Source: Fulvimarina sp. (GTDB taxonomy: Bacteria > Pseudomonadota > Alphaproteobacteria > Rhizobiales > Rhizobiaceae). Taken from it: a stretch of DNA of 64,000 bases. Both the position numbers and the translations under genes were made by a program. The stretch lies in contig PACL01000033.1 of NCBI GenBank assembly GCA_002700095.1, forward strand, positions 1 to 64,000, written 5' to 3'. Each line of letters starts with the position of its first letter. The first letter of the stretch is position 1. The notes beneath the pieces were generated by a model, which saw only the letters and a program-made list of their open reading frames with translations, had not been told where the DNA came from and did no database searches. Shown one piece after another: positions 8,127 to 19,317 of the stretch.

Positions 8127-9074
8127 TCATTGCTGCGATTCCGGTTTATCGACCACGGTGCCGAAAATCAGGTCTGCCGGTGCTGCCTCGCGAGAACTCG
8201 GCATCTCGCCTTTCACATCCATCATCTGAATGTCCGCCCCTTGCTTCACCTCGGCCATAATCTGCGGCACAAGGGTTTGAACAAGTTGTTCATGAAGCTG
8301 CGACTTTATCTCCTGCAAAGTCGGCTGCGGAGGGATTCGCCTCTCCTCAACCAAGATTACATGCCATCCGAACGGCGTCTTGACCGGCTCTATCGTAAAT
8401 TCCCCGGCGTCTAATTCGAACGCAGCCTCATCAAAGGCGGGCACCATCTGCCCTTGTGCAAACCATCCGAGATCACCGCCCACCTGCTTTCCAGACGGAT
8501 CTGTCGTATTTGCGTTGGCCAGATCCTCGAACTCAGCTCCATTCGTGAGCTGCTCGATAAGCTCTCTGGCCTTGTCCTCGCTCTCCACCAGTATGTGGCG
8601 TGCCTTCACCTGCTCCTGTGGTGGATTGTTTGCGAGATAGTCCTCGAAGGCCTCCTGGAATGCCTGGTCGCTCATGCGACGATCCAGTTCGCGCTGTAAC
8701 CAGACGTCCCCGACAACACGGCGCTCCTACTCTTTTATGCGCGCCTGCACCTCTGGGTCGCTCTGAAGTCCGGCCTCATAAGCCTTCTCTGCAACGAGCC
8801 GGACGGCAGCGATCTGTTGGGCCATCTCGGGTATCAGCACCTCGATCGGCACCTGCTGGTACTGTGGCGGCAAGCCGCTGATCACTTCCAAGACCTCGGA
8901 TCTCATGATCGGCTGACCATTGACCGTCGCCACCACGGCATCGTCGCTCTCCGGCGCATGCTGTTCGGAGGGCGATGAGGACGGGGCGGGTGCCGGCACT
9001 TGCGCCATCACCGGCGCAATCATTCCTGCCATCACCGCCGCGGCTGCGAAACCACGAAGGCCAAGAGATGTCAT
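8127..9074 (-). pseudogene. Parvulin-type peptidyl-prolyl isomerase split by an in-frame amber codon
   Basis: The reading frame runs 316 codons from the ATG at 9074 to the stop at 8127, with a single TAG at 8727-8729 after ...ARIKE. The N-terminal part has a signal peptide and the SurA/PpiC-like NGQPIMRSEV segment; the C-terminal part has the rotamase domain (VKARHILVESEDKA, GGDLGWFAQGQMVPAFDEA, TPFGWHVILVEE). No frame change is needed, only one base substitution (GAG or CAG to TAG). It would assist folding of periplasmic proteins. An ATG at 8675 might allow separate expression of the catalytic half, without export signal. Sequencing error or natural nonsense suppression are alternatives. Confidence 0.8.
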
Positions 9075-9183
9075 ATGATGCTACCCTTCTGAGAGTTGAG
9101 CCAGCCTAGATTTGCCTCGCTATCCTGAAAGGTGAGTCTCGCGAGCGGCCGTGGAATAACAAAACTGAACGAAGCGCCGCCAT

Positions 9184-10683
9184 TCAATCCCAGCCACCGC
9201 CGAACGTCCGATAAAAAATATGGCGTCCGATCTTGTCGACGCGCTTCATAGCCTGGGCCCACCGCGGGCTGACATAGGTTGCATGGTAATTGGTGGCGGA
9301 ACCGACGCTCGGAAGCCAGATCTCTCCGTTGGTGACCTTATGGCCGATAAGCTCGGCTGTCTCATAGGCGCGGCGATCAGTGATGCGATCCGCGATGTCA
9401 TCACACGCGAAAGAGAACTGGCAACGGTTCTTCCAACTCTGATTCTGATAGACGACACCGCAGATGGTATCGGGGTAGGCTGGATTGCGGACACGGTTGA
9501 GGATGACCTGCGCGACCGCGGCCTGACCCCTTTCTTCTTCGCCGCGCGCCTCGAAGTAGAGGCCATTGGCAAGGCACGTCTGCTCATCTTTTGCGAAGGC
9601 GGAGGCCGGCAGTGGCGTTGCGGCCCAGGAGTGGTCTTCCGGCCCGAGCGGCGGCACGAAGCTCCTCTTCGGCTCACCGAGAACATGATTGAAAGGCGAA
9701 AGCTCCGGTCTGACTGCGGGCGCATAGGCAAGCGTCAGGAGCTCGTCCTTCTTACCGGCGGCATCTGCTGCACGTTCACTAGAGCTGGAAGGCAACTGCG
9801 CATTGATTTCTCCGTCTCCAGCCTCGGGTGATCGGAGATTGGAGTACCTTGAACGAAAAACCGTGGCGGTCCGGACGCGACCCTCGATCGACTCTGGCCC
9901 GGCGAGCGTCGTGCGTACTTGCTCGTCCCCGGTCCCGAGTGCCGGCCGCAGAATGCCTTGACGCCGTATTAAGTTGAGAGAACTTGAGCGGCTATGATCC
10001 GCGGCGACGAGAACACGGCCTCCCTTCCCGGAGGAGGTTCTACTGGCTTCAACCATCGAAACTCGAGGCAGGCGCTGCGGTCTTTCTGCAACGCTTGCCG
10101 TTATGGTTAGAGATGCGGCTTCCGGGCTAATCTTATGTCGGTCAATAGCCTCTAAACGTTCTTTACCTGCCGATCCTAAACCGTCGAGCGACTGGCTAAC
10201 CCCTGCAGCTTCTTTGGAAGCGGCGACCCTCTCTAAATGCTGCTCTAGAGCGGCCGCGCCGCGTCCGGACGCTGCTCTTTCCTGGAACGTCGCTTGCTCG
10301 CTCGGAATGAGAACTGAAGCGCACGAAATCAAGCCGAACAAGACAGCGCGTTTAACAATTGAGCGGACTGGCAACTTCAAGCCGCGAACTGTCTGTTGTT
10401 CCGGTGGTTTCCCATGACGTCCCCCGATCCCCCTCACCGAATGCGGGTCATCATTATCTGTTAACCCTAATCGGCGGTTAACGGGCGCTCGGAGGCGATT
10501 GTATGGCACGGCACACGACCGCCGATTGCTCAGGAGCGCACCGACGAGCGGTTGAGACCGAGCGCTGATCCAGATTTGCAAGCTGTTCGACACAGTTTGG
10601 CGACAACGTCTCCTTAACCACACTATGTCGAAGCTGGGCGGAACAGCCTTATCGCGCAATAATGGGATGCGCGAACCAGACAC
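9184..10683 (-). CDS. Cell wall hydrolase, SleB family
   Basis: C-terminal 130 residues form a SleB/Hydrolase_2 domain: TCLANGLYFEARGE with the catalytic Glu, QAAVAQVILNRVRNPAYP, and GATNYHATYVSPRWA-like ending. A transmembrane or signal segment (AVLFGLISCASVLI, about residues 113-126) precedes a 240-residue low-complexity linker, so the enzyme is probably anchored and acts in the periplasm on peptidoglycan glycan strands. The 499-aa reading from 10683 includes an unlikely N-terminal 80-100 residues; a GTG near 10437 would give a protein of about 417 aa. Divergent from the L,D-transpeptidase gene at 10695. Confidence 0.8.
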   Translation of the reverse strand: MSGSRIPLLRDKAVPPSFDIVWLRRRCRQTVSNSLQIWISARSQPLVGALLSNRRSCAVPYNRLRAPVNRRLGLTDNDDPHSVRGIGGRHGKPPEQQTVRGLKLPVRSIVKRAVLFGLISCASVLIPSEQATFQERAASGRGAAALEQHLERVAASKEAAGVSQSLDGLGSAGKERLEAIDRHKISPEAASLTITASVAERPQRLPRVSMVEASRTSSGKGGRVLVAADHSRSSSLNLIRRQGILRPALGTGDEQVRTTLAGPESIEGRVRTATVFRSRYSNLRSPEAGDGEINAQLPSSSSERAADAAGKKDELLTLAYAPAVRPELSPFNHVLGEPKRSFVPPLGPEDHSWAATPLPASAFAKDEQTCLANGLYFEARGEEERGQAAVAQVILNRVRNPAYPDTICGVVYQNQSWKNRCQFSFACDDIADRITDRRAYETAELIGHKVTNGEIWLPSVGSATNYHATYVSPRWAQAMKRVDKIGRHIFYRTFGGGWD

Positions 10684-10694
10684 GGGTTTAGAGA

Positions 10695-11705
10695 ATGCTG
10701 CAAGCGATCAGGATGGCGGGGATCGGGGCGCTGGCCCTCGTGCTGAGCGCATGCGTCTCCAGCGTTCTTGAGGTAGACAGCAAGGCGACACAGCCTATTC
10801 CCACAGCGCTCATGGCCGAGATGTCGCGGAAATCCATGTCTCCCTCGGCGCCTATCCTGATCAGGATCTTCAAGCAGGAAAGCGAGTTGGAGATCTGGAA
10901 ACGCGACCGCAGTGGCCAGTTTGCGCTTTTGAAGGTCTATCCGATGTGCCGATGGTCCGGGAAGTTGGGTCCGAAGAAACAGGACGGCGATCGCCAAGCG
11001 CCGGAGGGCTTCTATCATGTTAACGCCGGCATGCTGAACCCAAATTCCCAATACTACCTGTCGTTCAACTTCGGTTACCCAAACCGGCTTGAGGCGGCTC
11101 TCGGCTACACGGGCGATGCGCTCATGGTCCACGGAGCCTGCTCGTCATCGGGATGCTACGCGCTGACCGACGAGGGCGTTGCAGAGATCTACGCGATTGC
11201 CCGCGAAGCGCTCCAGGGCGGCCAGATCGCCTTCCAGGTTCAGGCGTTTCCGTTCCGAATGACGCCGCAGAACCTGGCGAAGAACCGTAACGATCCGAAT
11301 TTCGCCTTCTGGACCGATCTGAAGCGTGGAAACGACGTCTTCGAGGTGAGCCGACAGCAACCCAAAGTCTCGTACTGCAGCGGCCGCTATGTCTTTGACA
11401 CCGAGTTTCAGGGAGGAGAGCCGCGCGACCCTCTGGCGGCATGCCCTCCTTCTGCCAATTCGGCAGAGCCAGTTGTCGCAGGCAGAACCGAGACTGATCT
11501 CGCAGCCGCGGAGCAACTGTTGGCGAATGGCGCTGCATTCTCGGCCCATGCCTACGCCGACGGCGGCATGCATCCCACCTTCAGGAAGCTGCTCGAGCGG
11601 GTTGGGAAGAAAGCGCTTGCCAGGAGGACATCGCTGACGTCGGTCCCGATCAGCCGTCCGGATGCGGCGCTCGCTGATCCGCATTCGCCCCAGGAACAGG
11701 AATGA
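10695..11705 (+). CDS. YafK-type L,D-transpeptidase lipoprotein
   Basis: 336 aa. Lipobox LSAC with Cys20 marks a lipoprotein. The ErfK/YafK-type catalytic block MVHGACSSSGCYALTDEG holds His146 and Cys154. This branch includes enzymes that make or cut peptidoglycan-lipoprotein links. The C-terminal 100 residues are Ala/Pro/Ser-rich and not conserved. Immediately divergent from sleB-type hydrolase (11 bp between starts), suggesting joint control of wall-modifying enzymes. Confidence 0.85.
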   Translation: MLQAIRMAGIGALALVLSACVSSVLEVDSKATQPIPTALMAEMSRKSMSPSAPILIRIFKQESELEIWKRDRSGQFALLKVYPMCRWSGKLGPKKQDGDRQAPEGFYHVNAGMLNPNSQYYLSFNFGYPNRLEAALGYTGDALMVHGACSSSGCYALTDEGVAEIYAIAREALQGGQIAFQVQAFPFRMTPQNLAKNRNDPNFAFWTDLKRGNDVFEVSRQQPKVSYCSGRYVFDTEFQGGEPRDPLAACPPSANSAEPVVAGRTETDLAAAEQLLANGAAFSAHAYADGGMHPTFRKLLERVGKKALARRTSLTSVPISRPDAALADPHSPQEQE

Positions 11706-11838
11706 GACCGATGATCGGGATGACCTTGCTCGCTTTCCTTATGTTGCGCCGGTTTGGCTCATCGGCCTAGCGGGATTCATCGCGGTCGTGATCGCGACCT
11801 TGAACGTGAAGCTGCTGCTGAACTTTGTATTTGTTTGA
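11662..11838 (+). CDS. Possible small membrane protein (58 aa)
   Basis: A short frame overlapping the end of the L,D-transpeptidase gene by 44 nt. It has an Arg/Asp-rich head and one good transmembrane helix, VWLIGLAGFIAVVIATL, followed by NVKLLLNFVFV. The helix is too clean to be a chance shadow, because it continues 130 bp past the upstream stop. No family recognised; no strong ribosome site seen, so coupling to the upstream gene would be needed. Confidence 0.35.
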   Translation: MRRSLIRIRPRNRNETDDRDDLARFPYVAPVWLIGLAGFIAVVIATLNVKLLLNFVFV

Positions 11839-11867
11839 GGGTCGTCCCAACCGCCACCGATCGTCGC

Positions 11868-12680
11868 CTATTGACGCGGGCAGTCCGGTGCCGCAAGCAA
11901 ATCGAGCTGGGTCAGCGTCCCTGCGAAGCCGTAGTCACCCGTGTCGAAGGCGATTTCTCCGGAGATGCCGTTCTCGAAGAGGGTGTAGGTGGTTTGGAAG
12001 AGCGGCAGCCCCTCGGGATCGCTGTCGCTGTTGTAATAGGCCTCATTGACTCTCCAGCCTTGTAGTCCTCTCAGCTCTTCAGGCAACTCGCGAGCGACGC
12101 GCTCCGCTGAAGGCGAATCTTCTTCGATCGGAGTGATGAGGGCGGTGGTGGACAGGAGCTTATCGGCCTCGTTGTCGCCGTCAAACAGCCTGGTCTCAAC
12201 GATGCTCTCACCCGCCTTCGCCTTCTCGACCAGCTCCCGCGTGTGGGCAGACGGAAAGACCGACAGCGGAAGCTGGATGCTGCGGACCTCGGGCTCCTGC
12301 AGATCAACCCTTGTCGAGGACCCTGAATTGGTCGCCTGACCCCGGATCACCCACGCCGGAGCGCCATCCACAAAGGTCTTGGTGGTGAAGGTGAAGGTGT
12401 TCGCGACGGTATTCTCGGTGGACACCGTCTGCTGGTCGGTCACAACGGTGGCGTCTTCGCGCTCAAACCGGGCAACGAAGCGATAGTCGAGATCGAACGT
12501 TCCGCAGGTCCCCTGACGAAGCTCGATCGCGATCCTGCCCGATCCGTCCAGCAGATCCATCGATTTCGACGTCAGGACAAGATCATAAACCGCTCGATGC
12601 GGCGCAAGGCTCGCGGCGATCGATCCAGTTGCCGCCAATACGGCAGGGATTGTCAGTAAGAGGCCCATCACATGCGACAT
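11868..12680 (-). CDS. eipB: EipB/DUF1849-family periplasmic envelope-integrity protein
   Basis: 270 aa with a signal peptide (first 24 residues). Matches the DUF1849 family in length and in segments APHRAVYDLVL, CGTFDLDYRF (first conserved Cys), and the end QLDLLAAPDCP (second Cys), which form a disulfide in the beta-spiral structure known for Brucella EipB. EipB supports outer-membrane integrity in Rhizobiales. Usually chromosomal, so presence here beside wall enzymes on an apparent plasmid is notable. Confidence 0.85.
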   Translation of the reverse strand: MSHVMGLLLTIPAVLAATGSIAASLAPHRAVYDLVLTSKSMDLLDGSGRIAIELRQGTCGTFDLDYRFVARFEREDATVVTDQQTVSTENTVANTFTFTTKTFVDGAPAWVIRGQATNSGSSTRVDLQEPEVRSIQLPLSVFPSAHTRELVEKAKAGESIVETRLFDGDNEADKLLSTTALITPIEEDSPSAERVARELPEELRGLQGWRVNEAYYNSDSDPEGLPLFQTTYTLFENGISGEIAFDTGDYGFAGTLTQLDLLAAPDCPRQ

Positions 12681-12841
12681 TTCTGCTGCCCTCTCTTCAA
12701 CATCACTCCAGATGTTCCTGCCAGCCAGCTTCTATCGCCGAGCTAGCACTGAAGAGCAACTCTCTCCGCTGCAGTTCTTGAGCGCCAGTCGCGCTCGCTT
12801 TCGACGCTTCAACTGTCAGACATTTTTGCGCGAATTTTCTC

Positions 12842-12872
12842 TTGCTCCTCCAGTCGCTGGAGAAAGTAGCAT
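12842..12872 (+). promoter_or_regulatory. MerR-type operator/promoter of the P-type ATPase gene (operator 1)
   Basis: TTGCTC (12842-12847) and TAGCAT (12867-12872) are separated by 19 bp containing the dyad CTCCAG-TCG-CTGGAG, the long-spacer design used by MerR activators. Near-identical copies lie at 20958-20988 and, inverted, 20460-20490. Predicted transcription would begin almost at the ATG at 12879, so the message may be leaderless or use the ATG at 12900. Confidence 0.75.
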
Positions 12873-12878
12873 GCCGGC

Positions 12879-15118
<2,240 letters not shown>

Positions 15119-15122
<4 letters not shown>

Positions 15123-15709
15123 CCGACGCCGCCCTTCTTCGCTCCGGACCTCTCGTTCTCCTGGCGGTCACCTGCCTCTGGCTGATGCTCGCCACCGGGC
15201 GAACCTCCTCGGCGGTCGGGCACAAGGCTTATGGGTTCGGCGGCTCCACCCGCCAGCGAGCCGCCCAGCGACTGTTCCGCTTGAGCATCGTCGGAGCGAT
15301 CTTCGGCGCCGGCGGCTATGCGATCGGTCTCGGATGGGCCGTGCTGCGCCCGATGATCGATATCCCCGCTTCGCTTCGCCTCACCGGGCTGGCGATAGCG
15401 CTCCTGGGATCGCTCCTGACGGCGATCGCGCAGTCGAACATGGAGCGGCGGTGGCGAGTGGGTGTTCCGGAGAGGGCTCCGGATGCGCTGGTCACGACCG
15501 GCCTGTTCGGCATGTCCCAGAACCCCGTGTTTCTCGGCATGCTGATGCTGGCGCTGGGATTGGCCTTGGCTCTGCCGTCCGCTGTAATAGTCGCTTGCAC
15601 GGTGGCGTTCTGGCTCGCTTGCGAGATCCAGGTGTGGGACGAGGAGATGTTTCTCGAAAACGCCTTCGGGGCCGATTACGCGGCCTACTGGCGATCGGTT
15701 CGACGCTGA
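15119..15709 (+). CDS. Isoprenylcysteine carboxyl methyltransferase-like membrane protein
   Basis: 196 aa, four to five hydrophobic helices, with the ICMT/NnrU-like C-terminal block TTGLFGMSQNPVFLGMLML and EEMFLENAFGADYAAYWRSV. Proteins of this type methylate small or lipid substrates at the membrane and are frequent partners of metal-resistance operons, but the substrate is unknown. The TTG start at 15119 overlaps the ATPase stop (TTGA), indicating translational coupling to the exporter. Confidence 0.8.
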
Positions 15710-15741
15710 ATCTAAAGGAAATCAACAGGAAGGAAGATACC

Positions 15742-16212
15742 ATGGATGTGTACCGAAAATTACTTGTGGCAGGCGCGCTAAGCCTGCTGTCGACCTCTGC
15801 ACTCGCGGCTGCGGGCGAGAAGGTCGAGGTGTTCTCGACCTCCGGCTGCGGCTGCTGCCTGGGCTGGGTGCGGCATCTGGAAGAAGCCGGGTTCGAAGTC
15901 ACGAACGAGAACCTTGCCATGGCGGATCTCTGGGCGAAGAAGACCGGGGCCGGTCTGACGCCAGAGCTGACCTCCTGCCATACCGGGTTCGCTGAGGGTT
16001 ACGTCCTTGAAGGCCACGTTCCAGCCAGGGACGTCACACGCCTCCTCACCGAGCGGCCCGACGCGATCGGCTTGACGGTACCGGGTATGCCGGCGGGGTC
16101 GCCCGGCATGGGCGAGAGTGACGAGCCCTATGATGTTCTGCTTGTCCTGAAGGATGGCTCAACCGAAATCTTTGCCAGCTACCCCCAACCGAAAGGATCG
16201 ACTGCAGAATGA
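15742..16212 (+). CDS. DUF411 metal-binding periplasmic protein
   Basis: 156 aa with a signal peptide (about 22 residues) and the DUF411 Cys motif FSTSGCGCCLGWVRHL. Later conserved parts are SCHTGFAEGYVLEGHVPA and GLTVPGMPAGSPGM. Family members (often called CopG-like) accompany copper and silver resistance genes; the Cys and Met residues probably bind Cu(I). AGGAAGGAAG just upstream of the ATG at 15742 is a strong ribosome site. The next gene overlaps by 4 nt. Confidence 0.88.
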   Translation: MDVYRKLLVAGALSLLSTSALAAAGEKVEVFSTSGCGCCLGWVRHLEEAGFEVTNENLAMADLWAKKTGAGLTPELTSCHTGFAEGYVLEGHVPARDVTRLLTERPDAIGLTVPGMPAGSPGMGESDEPYDVLLVLKDGSTEIFASYPQPKGSTAE

Positions 16213-16694
16213 GATTGCCGATCGCCTTCGCCATATCCGTCGCCCTCACCGGCGTCACCGCTGCGCATGAATTCAAGACGGGAGATCTCGTCATTGATCA
16301 TCCCTGGTCCCGGACGACGCCATCCGGCGCGCGTACCGGCGCCGGTTACGTGACGGTGACCAACAATGGAACCGAGACGGACAGGCTAGTTGGCGGTTCG
16401 GCCGAGATATCGGAAGGCTTCGAACTCCATACCTCGGTAATCGTCGACAGCGTCGCGAAGATGCGTCCACTCACGAACGGCCTTACCATCCCAGCCGGCG
16501 CGACGGTAACCCTGGAGCCGGGCGGCACACACGCGATGCTGACAGGCATTAAGGAGCCGATCCAGAAGGGCAAGCCCTTTGCCGGCACGTTGGTTTTCGA
16601 ACGGGCAGGAGAGGTTCCGATCGAGTTTATGGTCGAGGGCTTCGGCGTGCGCCCCGAAGCGGCAGCGGATGCTCATGGAGGGCACCAACCATGA
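16209..16694 (+). CDS. Copper chaperone PCu(A)C
   Basis: 161 aa, signal peptide then the PCuAC (DUF461) domain. The metal-site spacing His-x10-Met-x21-His-x-Met is present: ELHTSVIVDSVAKM and later GGTHAM. This periplasmic chaperone hands Cu(I) to the CuA or CuB site of cytochrome oxidase, usually with SCO. It overlaps DUF411 upstream and the SCO gene downstream by 4 nt each, so all three are one translation-coupled unit. Confidence 0.92.
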   Translation: MRLPIAFAISVALTGVTAAHEFKTGDLVIDHPWSRTTPSGARTGAGYVTVTNNGTETDRLVGGSAEISEGFELHTSVIVDSVAKMRPLTNGLTIPAGATVTLEPGGTHAMLTGIKEPIQKGKPFAGTLVFERAGEVPIEFMVEGFGVRPEAAADAHGGHQP

Positions 16695-17311
16695 GCTTTA
16701 CCGTCTTTCGCTGGATCCTTTGGAGTGCTGTGGTCGTGCTCTTCACAGGGCTTGGCTCGGTTGTGGGGTTGATGTTCCTACAAAGCGCAAGTCAGCGGCC
16801 GATCACGCCCGTTAGCTCAACCGGCGTGGCAGACATCGGCGGCGAGTTCACGCTTGTCGATGATGAAGGCCAGCGTCGAACTTGGTCTGACTTTCGTGGC
16901 ACTCCAGTGGCGCTGTTCTTCGGCTTCACCAACTGCCCCGACGTTTGTCCCACGACCCTAGGAGAGTTGTCAGTGCTTCTCGACGATTTAGGCCCGCAAG
17001 GTGATGACCTCCAAGTGGTGCTGCTCTCCGGCGATCCGAAGCGTGACACGCCGGAGCGTTTGAACGAGTATCTGCAATCCTTCGATCCGCGCATCGTTGG
17101 CTTGACGGGTGCTGAGGAGGAGGTCGACCGAGCCTTCAAGGTGTTCAAGGCCTATCGGGCGATCGTGCCACTGGATAGCGGGAACTACACCGTCGATCAT
17201 CCCGCCGGCGTCTACCTGTTCGACCGCAAAGGCGATTTCTTCGGAATCCTGGACAGCCACGAATCAAAGGACGTTCAGCGGCAGAAAATCGAGCGTCTTT
17301 TGGCCATTTAG
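16691..17311 (+). CDS. SCO1/SenC-type copper metallochaperone
   Basis: 206 aa, one N-terminal membrane anchor (VVVLFTGLGSVVGLMFL), then a thioredoxin fold with the copper motif NCPDVCPTTL and the distal ligand His in YTVDHPAGVYLF. SCO proteins reduce the CuA cysteines or deliver copper to cytochrome c oxidase, and also act as copper-dependent redox regulators. Works with the PCuAC gene that overlaps it and with CtaG encoded at 22859. Confidence 0.93.
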   Translation: MSFTVFRWILWSAVVVLFTGLGSVVGLMFLQSASQRPITPVSSTGVADIGGEFTLVDDEGQRRTWSDFRGTPVALFFGFTNCPDVCPTTLGELSVLLDDLGPQGDDLQVVLLSGDPKRDTPERLNEYLQSFDPRIVGLTGAEEEVDRAFKVFKAYRAIVPLDSGNYTVDHPAGVYLFDRKGDFFGILDSHESKDVQRQKIERLLAI

Positions 17312-17433
17312 GGCACGTTGGCGGCAATAATTTCGTCCACCGGCCCTAACGACGCCGGAAGGACGTTAGAAACGTGGCGTCCAATCAATTAGCGGTCCGG
17401 GGCAGCAACCCTTGCATGGATGCAAGAGACAGA

Positions 17434-18066
17434 ATGAAAACAGGAATAACAAATTTGATCAGGATCGCATTACTAGGCGTGGCGGTCGCCTTTGCGGCGG
17501 GGTGCGCGTCTACCGGCAGTTCAACCGATACGCCGCCCGTATCCACCGTATCGACTGGGGCGCTCGAGACCGACAGAGCTGCAGCGAATCCTATCCCCAC
17601 GGCAGATACCCCTTCGGGCGAAGCAGTCCAGGAACTCTATTATCTGGAATTTCGTGCCCGCTCGGCCGAGAGCTATGGTCACACCTTTGCGATGTTCGGC
17701 AGAAGGAACGCAAAGGGAGACATTCTCACACGGGAGGTTGCAGGCCTTCACCCCGCTTCGACAAGCGACGTTCCCTACGTGCTCGGGCACATCATTCCCG
17801 TTCCCTCTGAGACTGGCCCGAGCGACGGCGATCTTGAAGATCAGTACATGACGGCGCGCTACCGCCTCGACCTGTCGAAGGCCGAATATGACGACGTGGT
17901 CGACTATATTCGCGAGCTCCAAGCGAGCTCGCCGGTCTGGCACGCAGTGCTCTACAACTGCAGTGCCTTCGTGGGGGACATCGCCCAATATATGGGCCTG
18001 CGCACACCAAGTTCGCTCCTCTTCCCGGAGGCCTACATCAACACGCTGCAGGAATTGAACACATAG
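17434..18066 (+). CDS. Uncharacterised lipoprotein with possible papain-like site
   Basis: 210 aa starting at ATG 17434 (AAGAGA upstream; earlier in-frame starts lack a site). Lipobox AAGC after a hydrophobic stretch marks a lipoprotein. The C-terminal 140 residues contain ESYGHTFAMFG and, about 110 residues on, WHAVLYNCSAFVGDIAQYMG. A His/Cys pairing in such a context resembles papain-like NlpC/DUF4105-type folds, but I cannot assign a family. Stands alone after the SCO operon. Confidence 0.65.
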   Translation: MKTGITNLIRIALLGVAVAFAAGCASTGSSTDTPPVSTVSTGALETDRAAANPIPTADTPSGEAVQELYYLEFRARSAESYGHTFAMFGRRNAKGDILTREVAGLHPASTSDVPYVLGHIIPVPSETGPSDGDLEDQYMTARYRLDLSKAEYDDVVDYIRELQASSPVWHAVLYNCSAFVGDIAQYMGLRTPSSLLFPEAYINTLQELNT

Positions 18067-18133
18067 GCACCGCCGCAGCGGACGCGGACCGTTACCGTGA
18101 ACCGCCCCTGAACTCAGCGTAAGGGAGCCGCAC

Positions 18134-18649
18134 ATGTTTGGCCGCATAGCCCCGTTGTTGGCAACCACTGCCACTCTTCTCGCTCAGAGCAGCATCGGAT
18201 TGAGCGCTGGTACGCAGGAACCGCAACGTTCTGCCGAAGTCGTCGTTGAGCACGCGGATCTGATCATCTCTTCAAACTCCGATGATCCGTCGCTGGAGGG
18301 CTACCTGGTCATTTGGAATGGGACAGACCAAAGCACCAGCATCACTGACATGCGCAGCAGTGCCTTCGAGGAGATCACGTTCGTCCAGACGGTCAAGACA
18401 AAGGGCGAGGCGCGGGTGGTTGTGCAAGAGACCCTCTCGATCCCTGCCCATTCTGAACTGTTGATGCGGCCTGGAGGGGTCTTTCTATCCATCGATCCTG
18501 GGAAACTGGCGCTCCGCGTGGGTGAACAGGTCAGTCTGGAAATCCTCTACGCGAACGGTACGTCGGCTGAAGTCGCGGCAATGATCAAGCCTGACGGGGC
18601 AGCGCTCGAAGATCACCATCACGGCATGCCGCAGACGGGGCGCCCTTGA
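18134..18649 (+). CDS. PCu(A)C-like protein lacking the canonical copper ligands
   Basis: 171 aa with signal peptide. The beta-barrel pattern of PCuAC is recognisable (LIISSNSDDPSLEGYLVIWN, FEEITFVQTVKTKGEARVV, SIPAHSELLMRPGGVFLSI), but the His and Met of the copper site are replaced (GGVFLSI instead of GG-H-M). A His/Met tail, DHHHGMPQ, ends the protein and might bind metal instead. Either a neofunctionalised paralog of the gene at 16209 or a non-binding relative. Confidence 0.65.
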   Translation: MFGRIAPLLATTATLLAQSSIGLSAGTQEPQRSAEVVVEHADLIISSNSDDPSLEGYLVIWNGTDQSTSITDMRSSAFEEITFVQTVKTKGEARVVVQETLSIPAHSELLMRPGGVFLSIDPGKLALRVGEQVSLEILYANGTSAEVAAMIKPDGAALEDHHHGMPQTGRP

Positions 18650-18761
18650 CGCTGCGCCTGCGGACCTTTGATGGCGGCGCCATCGCCCATTTTCCGAGCC
18701 AGATGAATCAATCTCGTCCGTGTCTTAAGCGCAAGGCAACGGCCCTGCTGCTAAGACCTCG

Positions 18762-19130
18762 ATGATGAAGTGCTTCATTCGGCTCATGCTGCTGGCCAAT
18801 CTCCTGCTCGGATCGGTGAGCCTCGCCCAGCCCGTCCCCGGCTCTTGCAACGATCTGCTCATGCTGGAGCCAAGCGCCGTGGCGCTCCTCGCCATGACGG
18901 GCGACGCAGCCGATGACCGAATACCGTCACCGTCCGGACCGAGCGACGCCTTCCCATCCGACAGCTTGCATTGCAAATTTGCCGCCGTTCAGGCTTCCCC
19001 GCCCGTCGTCGTCGGCTGTCACCGATCGGTTTCGTCTCCTCGTCCTACCCCGAAAAGCCACGGATCGGGACAAGCGTCGGCCCGTATCGATCGGCCGCCT
19101 AATCCTCTGCTGCGGTGGGCGACGGTCTGA
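18762..19130 (+). CDS. Small secreted protein of unknown function
   Basis: 122 aa. A clear signal peptide (MMKCFIRLMLLANLLLGS, cleavage near SLAQP) is followed by a Ser/Pro-rich region with three Cys residues and no recognisable domain. Position between PCuAC-like and L,D-transpeptidase genes suggests a metal-island accessory. Could be partly non-coding after residue 80. Confidence 0.45.
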   Translation: MMKCFIRLMLLANLLLGSVSLAQPVPGSCNDLLMLEPSAVALLAMTGDAADDRIPSPSGPSDAFPSDSLHCKFAAVQASPPVVVGCHRSVSSPRPTPKSHGSGQASARIDRPPNPLLRWATV

Positions 19131-19317
19131 CGCGAGGCTCTCGTTGTGCCTTCAGGATTGAAGGCGACAAAGCCGAGCGCCTGAGCCCTCGCCGAAAGAG
19201 CATCCCATCCGCAGCCACCGCTTTCTGGTGCGCCCTGTCGCAGAGCCCGCAAACGCGCGCTTCGGGTCCGGCGAGCACGCTCGTGCTCCACACTGACTTA
19301 CATTTCGAGGAAATAGC

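Noticed and set aside
8727..8729. Recoded amber (pyrrolysine or similar)
   Set aside because: No supporting tRNA or synthetase in the window, and an ordinary nonsense substitution suffices.
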